64,000 bases of DNA from Plasmodium malariae. Taxonomy: Eukaryota > Apicomplexa > Aconoidasida > Haemosporida > Plasmodiidae. The notes below the pieces were generated by a model, which saw only the letters and a list, made by a program, of their open reading frames with translations, did no database searches and was not told the origin of the DNA. How positions within the stretch are numbered: the first letter of the stretch is position 1; each line of letters opens with the position of its first letter. Of this stretch, positions 36,119-49,217 are shown piece after piece. A program made the translations under genes and the position numbers. The DNA is taken from assembly GCF_900090045.1 (NCBI RefSeq), contig NC_041784.1, forward strand, positions 1,776,001-1,840,000. Direction: 5' to 3'.

Positions 36119-38201
36119 TTAAACATTTTTCCTATTTGATTTTTTCTTTTTTCGCTTTTTCTTAACTAGCTTTAGATTTATTTCCTTCATTATTTCATCA
36201 TCAACTCTGTAAAAATTAATAAATAAAGAAAAATGAAAATTTAAAAAGATTTTTTATGTGCATAAGAAAAAATACATAACTATTAAAGCAAAATATACAC
36301 CAAACAAATGGAAAAAAAAAAAAAAGGAAATTATGAAATATCTAATTAAAAGAAAAGGCCAAAAAAAGTGAGTATTATATGTATTATATAATTATAGAAT
36401 ATATATGTTAACTCATGTGGTAATTTTAAAATAGAAATAGATTTATTAAAATTCATAGCATTATTTATTTTAGACAAATTGTTATTCTCCACGAAATTGC
36501 CGATTAAATATATACTCGAAATATTCTGTAAATTGTTAAGATAATGTGTTATTTAGATTTGTATTAATTACATTTGTGTTTATTAGGTTGTATTATATTA
36601 TCATTTTAAGGTTTCTCTTTGCACATGAAATTTTTTTTTTTTTTTTTCTTTACGGTTTCACTAGTAATAATCTTGCAAATTGTTTCAACAAATAAGTCAT
36701 TTAAATTAAACATATTATAAGAAACATCGATATTACTTAAAGAATTATTAAGTAAAAAGCTTTCAAAAAGCTAATAGAAAAAAAAAAAAATATAAAAAAG
36801 TACGAACTATTAAAAAAAAATAAAATATTAGAAATGTTAATATATCGAAAAAGTCTGATTTATTCAAAGTAATTATTATTTTTATTACTTCACACATTCC
36901 GTCTTCTTTAAAATTATTTCCACATAAATTCAAATTAGATAAAGAGGAGTTCAAATATATGACTATATCTATTATATATTTTATGGAATCGTTATTTAAG
37001 TTGCAATACTAAGAATAAGAAGAAATTTAAATGATGGAATATTTGCTCATCATTAAATTTTTTTGATTATACATTATTATGTATGTATTTATGTATGTAT
37101 GCATGTATGTATATGTATATTTAAATTTTAATATTACTTGAAAACTTAAGGTTTTTAAATTGTTATAGTTACACAGTGAAAGGGACAGATATTTGAGGCA
37201 ATCAGAATTTAAATGAATACAATCTATTGCTAAATTTTCTAGCTTTAATAAATGTTAAGAAAAAGTTAAATTCTTTCAAACTTTTGATTATACGTTAAAC
37301 ATTTGTATAATAATATAATTTGTATCAAGTAGAATATTCAAAATTACTGTTAATATGTATTGTTTATATATATATACACATATCTATCCAACTATCTATC
37401 TATATCTATATACGTGTACTAATTGGAGTTTACCTTAGCGTAACTATTATCATATAAGGATTTAGAAAGGAGTATTATTGCACTTATATCTATATTACTA
37501 TTAAATATGCTCAACGATTTTATATTGCACTTATTTCTGTTGTTAATTTCATTATTTTTTTCATCTTTTTCATCTTTTTCTTCTTTTTCTTTTTCCTTTT
37601 CTTTTACTTTTAAATTAACTTTATCCTTATTTTCTACATTTACATTCTTTTTTCTTACATTTTTAATATTTTTTTTTAAAAGTTCACTGATTTGTATATT
37701 GTCCATGTAAAAACATATAGCTCTTATAACATCATTAGCATTTTGTACATTTAGGATATTTATTTTGTTAATTCGCTATTGTTATAACAAAAAAAAAAAA
37801 GAAAAAAAAAAAAAATTTGTAGTAATGATTATTTTTAGTACTTCATTTTTTATGAAAATATATTTTAATTGAAAATATATTTACGGTATAATTGGAATCA
37901 ATCATAGATAAAATTAAAAAAGAAAAAGCATCTGAATTAACGTCCTCATAAATTGTTAAAACTGAATCACTGTCTTTATTTTCCTTTTAAAAAACAAATT
38001 AAAAAATGTTGATATTGGAAATTAATTGATAATTAACATTATACGACACTTTGGCAATTTTGAATATTTACATATTTTTGATTATTTTTGATGAATATGG
38101 CATTTTCGATAATTCGCACATACCTTTATTAAAAATTCATCTATAACATAAGAGCTTTTTTTCTTGAATTTTTTTAACAATAAATAATAACAGTCAACCA
38201 T
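36119..38201 (-). CDS. Leucine-rich-repeat protein (eight exons)
   Basis: Exons 38201-38124, 37983-37885, 37775-37434, 37242-37138, 37008-36889, 36770-36654, 36525-36413 and 36206-36119 join in phase to 353 residues. The first two encode a short helical N-terminus. The third ends with a Lys/Glu-rich block and a first repeat (SLSIFNSNIDISAIILLSKS). Each following exon starts near a new repeat: LKYLSLSLCNYNNLKTLSFQ, then SLSNLNLCGNNFKEDGMCE, then SLSNIDVSYNMFNLNDL, then NISSIYLIGNFVENNNLS. The ~28-residue spacing and the L-x-L-x-x-N pattern fit the ribonuclease-inhibitor type of LRR. The C-terminus is a basic tail (KKKRKKKKSNRK). The partner is unknown. The one-exon-per-repeat structure supports the model. 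A 20-bp minisatellite lies just upstream. Confidence 0.78.
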
Positions 38202-38282
38202 GTTCTTATAGAAAAGAAAAGGCAAAAAGATACATGTGCGTTATGAGTGCTTTATAAAGAATGAATTATATTGTGCTTAATC

Positions 38283-38556
38283 ATATGCATAATCTTTTGT
38301 ACGTTTGCATAATCTTTCGTATATTTGCATAATCTTTCGTACATTTGCACAGTCCTTCCTACATTTGCACAATCTTTCGTACATTTGCACAATCCTTCGT
38401 ACATTTGCACAATCCTTCGTACATTTGCATAATCTTTCGTACATTTGAATAATCTTTCGTACGTTTGCATAATCCTTCGTACGTTTGCATAATCCTTCGT
38501 ACATTTGCATAATCTTTCGTGCATTTGCATAATCTTTCGTGCATTTGCCTAATCTT
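38283..38556. repeat. 20-bp minisatellite, about 14 copies
   Basis: Consensus TTTGCATAATCTTTCGTACA with few substitutions and almost no length change. It starts about 80 bp upstream of the LRR gene ATG. On the minus strand all three frames are open through it, giving the same 20-residue peptide repeat (KDYANVRRIMQTYERLCKCT-like). Confidence 0.95.
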
Positions 38557-41500
38557 TTATTTATTTATTTATTTTTTTTTAACTTTGTAACTCTCATTAT
38601 TTTTGCTAGTTTTTTCTTTTTCCATTTTATTTAAATTATTATATAATCACTTTAAATTAGAATAAAACATATTTAAATTTAGAGCAAAACTTTGGCCACT
38701 ATCACGATTTTTACATTATATAGCGTATTCTATCAAACATTTCTTCCTGCACATGAATTTTTGTATGAATGTATAAGTATATGCATATATGTACATATAT
38801 AATAAAAAAAATTGTTTATAATGAATTTATATAATTTTTAAATTTTCACATAAAAAACATAAAAATTCATATTTATATGTTATTATATGAATAAAAAAAA
38901 TATTTTGAGCATTATATGGGAAAAATTCGTTTAAGTGCAATTTTTACATATGTGCAATGTCTTAACTTTTCAAAGAATTTTAAGATAACAAAAATATACA
39001 CATCTGCTGAGTATATTATAATAAATAGTTCAATAAATATATTTTTATTTTTTGTCGATTTTCTTGAAAGAGAAAAGAAAAAAAAAAAAAGGAATACGTG
39101 TATAGAATATGAGAATTTTTTTAGAAGAAGCTTCTATATGTAGCTATAAACTTTTATGTTTAGCATTTATTATATATATATATATATATTATGTTTATGT
39201 TTCATTTTTCTATTATTCACGTAAAAAAATTGACGAGTACCAGAGATTTACAGTTCATTTGTATCAAGATTTATTGATCGTTCATTTTATATGAAAAACA
39301 TTTATTCTCAATTGAATGAAAATAGTAGTAATCATTATATATATTCATTATTTTAATATATTATTGCTATTAGTAGAACTTAAAGTGCTAGATATTTAGC
39401 GAATATAGGCATACGGCACTTTTTACGTTACTTTATTTTATAGAATAAGTTAAGCTGTTCCAAATAGTTTTTTGATTTCTATATGAAATAGAGTTTTTTT
39501 TCAAATATTTATTTTATTTTGTTGTTATTTACGTTCTTTTTACGAGTATGATGTCTTTTTTTGGATAATTATAAGGTTCCACATGAGACATATGCTCGCA
39601 TTTTTTTTTTTTCCCTTAAGAATATTTTTTTAGTCAACAATTTTTTTTATTCTTAATTTTTTGTAATTTTTGGTGAGTTATTTTTTTTAAAATAATTTTT
39701 TTTTTAATATCTTTTGGTTAGTTTTTTTTTGAATAGAATTTATTGGGTACTTTTTTTTTATTTTTAATAGTTTTTGGTGAGTACATTTTTTTTTTAAATA
39801 GTTTTTTATGAGCATTTTTTGTTTTGAATTCCACAATATGAATACAAATTAATTACTGCTTATGTCTATAGGTGTTATAAATAAAATAAATGATTAACTG
39901 TTATGTTATATCACTTGAGATGAAAAGATGGGTACTTGAAAAATAAGAAGTAAAGTATATAGTTAATAATAAAATTTTACTACGATTTTACTACGAAAAC
40001 ATTTTATTGTATTTACATGTTTTTTTGCGAAGATTTTTTTTTTTTTTCTCTGTTATAAAATAAATTTCTTTTTTAAAATGAAATAATTTTATTAAAAATT
40101 ATTAGGTTAAAATGGAATATATTTAGAGATGAAAAGATATAGACAATGAAGTTCAATTTGAAAAATAAAATGTCAATATAAAATCATTAAGTGGAACATT
40201 TTTTTTTAATTTATATATTTTTATAAATATTCTCATATTTTATGTATAAATATTTTTAAATTTAATGTATCCACTTAATGTAAAATGTAATTATTACATG
40301 AGAGTTAAATATTTTTTTAAAGAATTGAGATAAGCGCAGTTTCTAGCAAGTTGAATAAATAAATAAATATATGTATAGTAGATAAAATATTCAAGAAAAT
40401 TAGGAAATAGATTTGTATAAGAAATGTTATTCTATATTTTTGAATTTTTGTATTTTTATTTTTTATTTTTTATTTTCATTTGGTGTATAATGTTGCTATA
40501 ATATTTTTCCTTAATAAAATATGCGTAAGTGTGTATATTTATACATTTACTAGTAATGTTTATATATATATATATATACATATATTTATACATTTTCAAG
40601 TTAAGGGTATAATTTTAACGATGGATATCTTGGTTCTTACAGTGATTAAAACCGCAGCAACATGTGATAAACAAAGAAAGTTTCAATGAATGTAAATCAT
40701 CTGAACGCTCAAAGTAAAATTCATCAATGTTTGAAGTGAACAAAGGTGAGCTTATATTGTTTAATATTATTTCATATGATATAGTTAAAATCGTCAGCTC
40801 ACATAATTTCTGTATCGTGTTATTTTACAATATAGTAGGAAAATTTTTGTGCATTTTCCCAGAAAAATGATTCGGAATTTACATTAGAAATGAAAATTTT
40901 ACTATCAGCTTATTAAAAGTCTGTAAATGAATAAAAACACTTTTACTTGGCAAAAATATAAATTAGAATTTTATGTTTTTTTGAAACATATATTTTTTTT
41001 TTTGTTATATTTACACTTTTAACAATTAAAATAATATTGTGTAAAATATACTATTGACACATAAATAATATACTAATTTTTATAATAAAGTACATTATTT
41101 TAATTGTTTTAATGTATTATAATTGTGATACTTTGCTTTTAGCCTTCATGTTAGAGGAAACGTTTTAATTTCAAGTGTAAACTTTAATAGTTTACTGTTA
41201 TGCTGTTAGTAGAAAATAAAGTATTCTATTTTAATTTATTGCATTATTTTAAAAAAATAATAAACATATTCGGATTTTCATAAGAAAAAAATAGGAGGTA
41301 CATTTTAAACTATAAGGAATTTTTTGATTTTTTTTGGGGTTTCCAATAAGAGTTTGTATACGTGTAAAAATGTTCTTTATTACTATGTATAACAGAAGAA
41401 ACATTTATTCTTTATATGTTTGAATAAACACTGAATGTATATTTATATTTATATATATATATGTGGGAAGAACTTGATAATTTACGTTATATTTTTTTGT

Positions 41501-44500
41501 GTAATGGAGTCATTCATTTAAGTTCGTTTCGTGTGTTGTCAAAAGCAGAAATGCCTAAGTGTAGTCCTATTTATAGGCATATGTTTCCTGTCATTGATTC
41601 CTTTTGATAGTGCACATATGTTTATGTGCATTAATGGTATATATATATATGTATATTTGTTTATTTATATTTTTATATGTATATATTTTTAAAAGTAATT
41701 TTTTGTACCAAAAAGAAAAGTAAAAATTAATTAGGAGAATTAAAATATTATAATAATATACATTATTATTGTAAGCTAAATATTATTTCCTCGTAACAAA
41801 GAATTTAAATTAACATAGTTATGTGAAGGAAATATATTTTACCATTTCGTATTTATGAACGAAAGTATACTTCAGAATTCCATGAATTTTCCAAAAAGCT
41901 ACTTATTTAAGGTATATTTTCAAGGAAAATCATTAATCTGTTTTACTTATCATTGGAATATTTCCATTTATTTTATATTTATTTTTTTGGATTAAATGTT
42001 TGTGAAATTCATACAAAAAATGTATATATATATATTTTTTTTATGAATTATATTTTTAATTGTTAAAGAGAAATTTACGAAAAAATGTATAAGATGGTAC
42101 ATATCTCATGTTGAATTTTTGAAGCGTACTTTGACATTTTATAATGTGTAAACAGCTTAATTCATAACTTAAATTTTGAGATATGGAAAGATGCAGTTAT
42201 TTTTATATTTTGGGAATGAACAATTTATACAATAAAATTTAATTGGCCTTTGCCTGTTTCATTAATTTTAATAGGATGGATGTGTTCGTTATTTATAAAA
42301 ATATAAAAAATTATTCTAATTTTTCATTTTATAATCATATTCTTTTGTTAAAAATATGCAAACTAAAATTTTTTTTTTTTTTATATTGATGAAGTATGAG
42401 CTATAAAGTTTTTTTTTAAGGAAAGTATGCCTTAAAATAAATGTTGGCAGTTAACTTTTATCTCATTTGTACCCGTTTTAAATTTATCAGTTCGTTATAA
42501 CATCAATTTTCTTATAAATTGTTTATTTACTGTAATTCACTATATATTTTTTTTTCCCAGTTGTTATCGCCTTTCTCATATTTGTTGCATTTCTTTTTTG
42601 TTTTGTCTTTTTAATCTTTCTAATTCTTCTAATCTTTCTAGTCTTTCTTGTTATTCTACTATTTTTTGTTTTGTTTTTTTTGTAATTAATTGAAATTTTA
42701 CATTTATCAAAAAGTAAAAAAAAAAAAATTTGAATAAGGTGCTTGTTCAATTTTCATTGCGTATATTAAAATAAATAAATAGATATAGCAACGACAACTT
42801 GATAAATAGATTTATTTTTTTTAATTTCAATCTACGCAAAAATAAAACCAATTAATTGAAGTTATAAATTTATTACACTGAAATATTATATATGTAAATT
42901 TTCATTTCTTTCATTCTAAAAAAGAGAATTAACAAATATAAATTTGCATATACAAGTGTAAGAAATTTATTTAAATAAAAACATACAAAATCATAAATTA
43001 AAAATATGTTTTTTTTTTCTTTATAAATATTTTGATTTTAGCTAGATATTCAAATATATATTAGAATATATTATATTATCGTTCTCTCATTGTTTTATTA
43101 TATATTCGCATTAATGTCACTTTAAAAGTGAAAAAATTAAAAATTTTTTAAGAGTTTTATTTCCCGATGTCACATGGTACAGTGATAAGCGTAACAAAAT
43201 TAATTTAATGAATCGGACAAATTTGCCTTTATTTTATTTTTTTGTAATATTCATTTATCTTTCCATATATCTAAGTATTTTATAATTTTTTTAATATTAT
43301 CGTGGAAATATTTGGAAATAGTTATATAAAGTGTAAAATCTTTTTTAGAATTATTTAAGGAGGTAGGGAAATTTTTGTCATTTTCATTTTAATATGTTAT
43401 TTATGTTAATTTTGTTTCTTTTTATTATTAGTTAAAATATACCTGTATGTTTTAATTTTCATTTGATAGTTTATTTATTTTAAAGTAAAATTTTGATTTT
43501 ATTATATTTATATAACACTAATGTATATACATAATAATTTGATTCTTTATTTTTTATATTTAAGCGGAGAACAAAAATATGTTGAATATTTCATACTAAT
43601 TTTTAAAACTCAAGAATATATAAAATTTTTTAAGGAGGCGTAACATGTTGAATTATATAGTAGTACTCATAAGTAAGAACTAGAGTACACAATGTTAACA
43701 CATAATTATTTATATTTTGTAAAGGATATAATAAGTTCTATAAAAATTTTTTATATAGGCATACATATTTCTTCGTATATTACTTACAAGAAAATGCATA
43801 AAGCCTCTTTTTTATGTATCAACAGAAATATAAATTTTGTTAATACAAAGAATACATTTCTTACAAATGTGGATTTATTTTCATTGATCACTTTTCATAG
43901 TAATATAAATTATATCAAGCCTTAAAATACATGATCATACACACACATATATATATATATTAATTTATTTATATTATTTAATTGTTATCATATATTATTG
44001 AATGAAAAACAACCTAATGAATATTACACTTGTATATACACATTACTCGAATAAAATAAAGAACTAGATATTAATGAGAAATGTGCTAAATACATTTACT
44101 ATATGTGCAAATATATGATATGGTGCCTAAGAAAAAAAGAAAAAAGAAAAAATAAGAAAGTAAAAAGCAAGTAAAGAAATATTAAGGGGTAAATATGTTT
44201 TGTGTCTTTTATGATGATAAAAATAAAATTTTATTCCATTAACGTGAAGAATAATACATATATTCTTAATTTAATTATTATTATTAATATATTTTTTTTT
44301 TTTATGAATTAATAGGGAAGGATTTTTCAATATTACGATCTACTAGTATTTTAATTATTAGCTTTGTTGTTTTAACGTAGATAATGTAAATACAATAAAT
44401 TTTCATTAAATGTATAACTTTGTTATTGAGTTTATAATGTCTATTACTGTACATTATGAAAAACATGAATAAATAATTCTCATATAATAAAGAATAATTT

Positions 44501-46365
44501 AAATTATGCGTTTTATATTAAAGAGAAGAAAAGTCAATCTAAAGGATTCATTGTTTATACAAATATACATTTTTCTGTAATCTAATTATATATGTTAATT
44601 TCATTAAGTATAAAATAACAATGGACAGTATGTTTTAGGAGATTTATTGTATACACTTCAGGGAAAATACAAGCTACAATATATTTTGTGGATTTCAGTA
44701 GTAAATAGATATAAATGTATCTTAGAGTAATAGAACTTCTGAAAGTTATCTAAATTTAAAGCATTACCCATAGAAATATATTTTAAAGTGTTTATAATTT
44801 GAATAGAAAAAAAAGAAAATATTGATATGGAAAAAAAGAAATAATGCTGATTATTATGGGTACCATTAATAAATTTATTGTTACAATAATCTTAAGATCA
44901 AAGGAAAAATGATTTAAATATTGAAATAGATATGATAAGATATTAAATGCATCTTTATATTTTATAATCTATTATTTAATTCTTCAAGAATATGAAATTA
45001 GAAATGTTGATCTCCTCCTAAAATACAAAAAGGATAGGAAAGTTGAAGAAAATTTTTAAATATATAAAAAAAATAATGAAGAAATAATGATAATGAAAAA
45101 TATTCATTTGACAAGAAAAAAAGAAAAAACACACACACACATATATAAATATATATATATATGAGCAAAAACATACAAATTTTTTAATTTTTCTTTTTTG
45201 CACATATTTTTTGTTGGACATATTTTTCAATGTTTATTTTATTGAGTTATACATCCACGTTTATTATGTATCATTGGAAAATAACATCAAAAAAAAAAAA
45301 AAAAAAAGAATATATTAAAAATAAATATTATAAATAAATTGATTGCTCTGTTTTTTCGTGTAATTTTATCTTTCCTTTTGGTATTTTTTTAAGGAAATAT
45401 ATGGATATTTGAGTAATAATATTTGAAAAATATGAAACTTAATTTTTTCGCTATATAAGTACTGTATATTTCTCTTAATAAAAATCAAATTATTTATGAC
45501 TTATTTATCTTTTGATGTATAACAATACAGTTTTTTCCTATGTATTTTTTTCTTAAAGTGAAATTAAAATCAGCATTATTGATTTATTTATTTGAAATAG
45601 TGGAACGCTGATCTTTTATTAGCAATATTTTTTGTACTTTCTTAAATTTTTTTTTTTTTTCTTAGTATAAGTGACCTATTTAAATTAAATGTAGATAATT
45701 TTTTTATTTTTAATGTATGCTCCTAAATGAAAGCTTAATTTAAATTTATTATAAAACAAAAAAACATCGATATTCTTAAACTTTAATATGCAAATATATA
45801 TATATATAATGCTATTACCAGGACATTTACCATTTCATATAAGAATATAATTGTTATATATATATAATATCCCTGTACATTATTGTATTTTCCTTTAAAA
45901 TGTGTAATTATGATATGAATTATTACCAAGTGGAATCTAACATAATTTTTATCTATAGTTAAATGACTAAAACTCTGTCAATATTTCGCATTACGATGGT
46001 AAATTAAATTTTCGTATTTCCTTTTATTTTATTTATTCTTTATTTAATTACTTGTTATTATTATTTTTTTTTAAATATACGAAAAATTATCCTCAAACGA
46101 ATTTTTTTTTTTTTTTTTTTTTATAGGAATATCCATAAATTTTGATGAATTATTAATAAATAATTCATTTATATTTTAATAAATTCGTTGAATATAATAT
46201 ATTTTAACTACTTATGTGGAGAAAATACATTTACAATTTTTTATATTTTAATTCATTTATTGCTAAAAATATATATAGAGTTATTTTTATCCCTTAACAC
46301 ACTAACTATTATTATAGCTAAGGATACACACAATACAATTAATTTTACTTTTAGAAAAAGAGAAA
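38557..46365. other. Gene desert at the core-subtelomere boundary
   Basis: About 7.8 kb of very AT-rich DNA. No reading frame has mixed composition or splice support; the longest frames (60-77 codons, for example 38916-39143 and 43692-43925) look random. It contains a T-rich stretch with imperfect TTTTTTGGTGAGTA-like units at about 39590-39820 and poly-A/T tracts. I see no recognisable gene relic here. Confidence 0.6.
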
Positions 46366-46689
46366 ATGATGAATAAGAAATACAATATCTTGAATATATC
46401 CATGATACATGAGGAAAATAAAAATATATCTAAAAGTTTTTTAAATGTGCATTTTGAAACATTAAAAAGGTGTCGGAGGAGAGACAAAATAAATGAACTT
46501 GTTTTGTTTCTTAAAACTTTTATTTTTACATTTTTATTATGGACGGATCTATGCTTTAATGATGTAAGATAATAATAGCACTTTTAATTGTGTACATTTT
46601 TTTAATTATTCAAATTTTTTCTTCGTATTTTTTCTATGTTGTAATTTTTAAAATTTGGTTAGCACGTAAATTAATGCATATATGTACAC

Positions 46690-46733
<44 letters not shown>

Positions 46734-48746
46734 TTTTTTTTTTTTTTGTACATTCAATGTTTTGTTAATTTTTAGCATACCTTCGGTAAATCATGGGATA
46801 ATAATAATCATCTAGAGAATATATTTTATTATAAAAATATTCGAGCATTAACAGAAAATGAGTACGATGTGAAAACATATTATAAAGTACTAGTTGCGAA
46901 TTTTAAAGATAAATTTCTTGAAAATGAAGGGAAAATAAATCCAAAAACAAACACATTAAAATTAAATAGTAAATTGAGAAACGAAGATGAGAATGTGAAA
47001 CCTAAACGCAAATTATTAAAAGTAAAATTAAATGAAAAACTGAGCACTAAATATGAAAATGTGAAACCTGAATATAAATTATTAAAAGTTAAATTTAAGG
47101 ATAATTTAAAAAGAAAAGGAGAGAGTAAGAAGTGTAAAAACAGAAAAGGTTATATAAATGTTTATGACATTGATGGAAATACTCATAGTAAGAATAGGAA
47201 TGTTAATTATAATTTTAATTCATATGAGGAAAGAATGTTTCCTGCTTTTCAGAGACATATTGTGAACATAGTAAAAAATAATGGAGATTATAAAAATTCA
47301 TATGAGAGTCGCATTATACGGGAATATTCAAACGAACATAAAAAGTTTGTGGGATATAGTAACTATGATCAAAACGGAAAAGAATATATACATAGAAATG
47401 AAAATGATAATGGCGATGGCGATGGTGATGGGGATGAAAATGGAAATGGAAGTGAATATGGGGAGGAAAGTGGAGATATAAATGAAGATAAGGAAAAAGA
47501 TGGAAATGGAAACGAATGTAAGGAAGAAGATGCAAATGAAGATAGAAATGATAGTGTATATGGAAGTGGAGGTGGAAGTGGAGGTGGAAGTGGAGATGGA
47601 AGTGGAGATGGAAGTGGAGATGGAAATAGAAATGGAAATGGAAATGGAGATGGAAATAAAAACGATGGAAATGGAAATGAAGATAAAGATGGTGACGACA
47701 AGGAAAATAATGAATCGAATGATAAGAACGATGAAGAAAAAGATGAGAATGAAAATTCAGATGACACGGAAAATAAAGATAAAAATGACGATATTGCGGA
47801 AAATGAATATAACAAACCAAACGTGATAGAAGTTGAAGAGGTAAAAGAGGAAAAAATGTTAAGAGAACAAAATTCTTTAAATGAATCTGCAATAGTAAAT
47901 GGAGAGGATATGTTATATGAAGAGAAAGGGGAAAATACAATTAATACAAAAAATGAGGATAGTGAAATTCAAAAGAAATTAGAAAAAGGAAAAGAAGATG
48001 TTATTGATGATACAATATTAGAAATGACTGAGCATAATGAAAAGGAAACATATAAAAATTTTGACGAAGATAGTGGAAAAAATATATCTGTAAATTTTTT
48101 TAGAGGTAAATCTGTGAAAAAAATGAAATTTTATAATATAATAGAAGGAAATATAAAAATTATAAAAGGGTATGTAGATAAAATGATAAATTGGTGTTTG
48201 ACGGAATATGATATCTTAAAAAAAATAATAGAAAATTACTTAGGGGACAATATAAATAAAAATAAGCATGCAGATACAAATGTAAAAGAAACGGGAATTT
48301 TAAGAAAAAATATTATTGAATTTACATATATTACTGATGACAAAAAAGATAATGAAGATAGAAAAGCAGAAGAAAACAGAAGTGCAGGTGAAATAACATC
48401 TGAAAAAACTAAAAATGTACTACTAGCAAACATAGGTGAATCATTTATAATGAGTATATTAGAAAAAACAAGTGATATAGCTAAAAAAGGTGCATTATAT
48501 ATAGATGCTATGTTAGATAATATTTGTGCATTAGCTAAAAAGGGTGCATCATATATAAATAGTAAGTTATATAATATTGTTAATTTTGCTAAAAAATGTG
48601 CATTATATATAGAGGGTAGATTGAATAAAACATGTATGTTAGCTAAAAAACGTGCAGTCGATATAATGGGTATGTTAGAAGAAATTAGTGATATAGCTAG
48701 AATATATGCAATAAATATAATTGGTGCACTATATAAAATTGGCTAA
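46366..48746 (+). CDS. PEXEL-containing exported protein with acidic tract and helical repeats (two exons)
   Basis: Exon 1 (46366-46563) encodes 66 residues with a hydrophobic segment at about 45-59, the recessed signal typical of exported Plasmodium proteins. Exon 2 (46776-48746) follows in phase 0, giving 722 residues. GKSW lies at 70-73 and a PEXEL, RALTE (RxLxE), at 89-93, predicting plasmepsin V cleavage and export to the red cell. Next come three Lys-rich repeats (VKPKRKLLKVKLNEKL-type), then a long acidic Gly/Asn/Asp/Glu tract around residues 275-415. Five 18-residue repeats (LAKKGASYINSKLYNIVN-type) end the protein. No membrane anchor is seen. It shares exon 1 length, GKSW and PEXEL position with the gene at 57822. 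The role is unknown; repeat-rich exported proteins often bind the host membrane skeleton (inference). Confidence 0.88.
47400..47700 (+). repeat. Gly/Asn/Asp coding repeat tract
   Basis: Hexanucleotide GGAAGT/GGAGAT/GGAAAT units code G-S-G-G, G-D-G-S and G-N-G-D runs. The coding strand is strongly purine-biased and G-rich compared with all neighbouring DNA, which also leaves two reverse frames and another forward frame open as shadows. Confidence 0.9.
48477..48743 (+). repeat. Five 18-residue (54-bp) repeats at the C-terminus
   Basis: Units begin IAKKGALYI, LAKKGASYI, FAKKCALYI, LAKKRAVDI and IARIYAINI, each 18 residues (the last 17). The pattern is hydrophobic-A-K-K-x-A-x-x-I-x-x-x-L-x-x-I/T-x-x. 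Eighteen residues make five full turns of an alpha helix, so every copy presents the same face. Confidence 0.9.
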
Positions 48747-49217
48747 CTACTTAAAAGGGATGCATTAGCTAAAATGTGGTCCAAAGATAAAATAGGATTG
48801 GAAGATAGAATGGGATAAGCTGATATTTAAGCTGATATTTAGGGTTAGGAATTAAAGTGGGAGCAGAAGATAAAAAGATATTTGAAAATTAAAATGATAT
48901 ATGAAGATAAAAAGGGTGCATTATCTAAATATGGGTGCAGCATCTAAATATGGGTGCAGTAACTTAATATGGGTGCAGTAACTTAATATGGGTGCAGTAA
49001 CTTAATATGGGTGCGGTAGCTAAAAATTCTATCAAATTTAAAAATAAATCGACTCTTAAAAAGCGTGTAAATAAATATTGAAGATATTTAAAAAATATAA
49101 GAGATAATTTAGATAACAGAATTTATGTAAAAAGTGATGAAATTGTTAACAAAGATGAAGAAGCTAATGAAAATATTAAATATCATAGAAGAGAAAATGG
49201 AAATTAAAAAAAAAAAT
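48747..49217 (+). pseudogene. Decayed 3' continuation of the exported-protein gene
   Basis: Immediately after the TAA stop the same frame stays open for 23 codons and reads like another repeat (LLKRDALAKMWSKDKIGLED) before the next stop. Fragments of the AKKGA repeat persist, and at 49087-49206 a different frame gives RDNLDNRIYVKSDEIVNKDE and then EANENIKYHRRENGN, of normal exported-protein composition. This looks like the former C-terminus, lost by stops and indels. Confidence 0.5.
48914..49021. repeat. 19-bp tandem repeat in the decayed tail
   Basis: Five copies of GGGTGCAGTAACTTAATAT (the first two are variants) plus a partial sixth. The unit resembles the GGTGCATTATATATA stretch of the upstream 54-bp coding repeat, but its period is not a multiple of three and it contains stops. 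Confidence 0.85.

Noticed and set aside
38252..38544. Three overlapping minus-strand frames of about 61-92 codons
   Set aside because: All read the 20-bp minisatellite; no evidence that any one is translated.
42523..42750. Reverse 75-codon Lys/Arg/Thr-rich frame
   Set aside because: Low-complexity translation of a TTCTAAT/TCTTT-rich stretch in the desert.
47369..47815. 148-codon reverse frame rich in Ser/Pro/Phe
   Set aside because: Another shadow of the same Gly/Asn/Asp coding repeat.
47314..47940. 208-codon reverse frame rich in His/Phe/Leu
   Set aside because: It is the mirror of the purine-rich exported-protein exon; its composition follows from the sense repeats and there is no splice or start context.
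48838..48850. TTTAGGGTTAGGA, with a similar TAGGGTTAGGA at 55971-55981, as interstitial telomere repeat
   Set aside because: Only one and a half units each, not tandem; chance or shared ancestry cannot be told apart.
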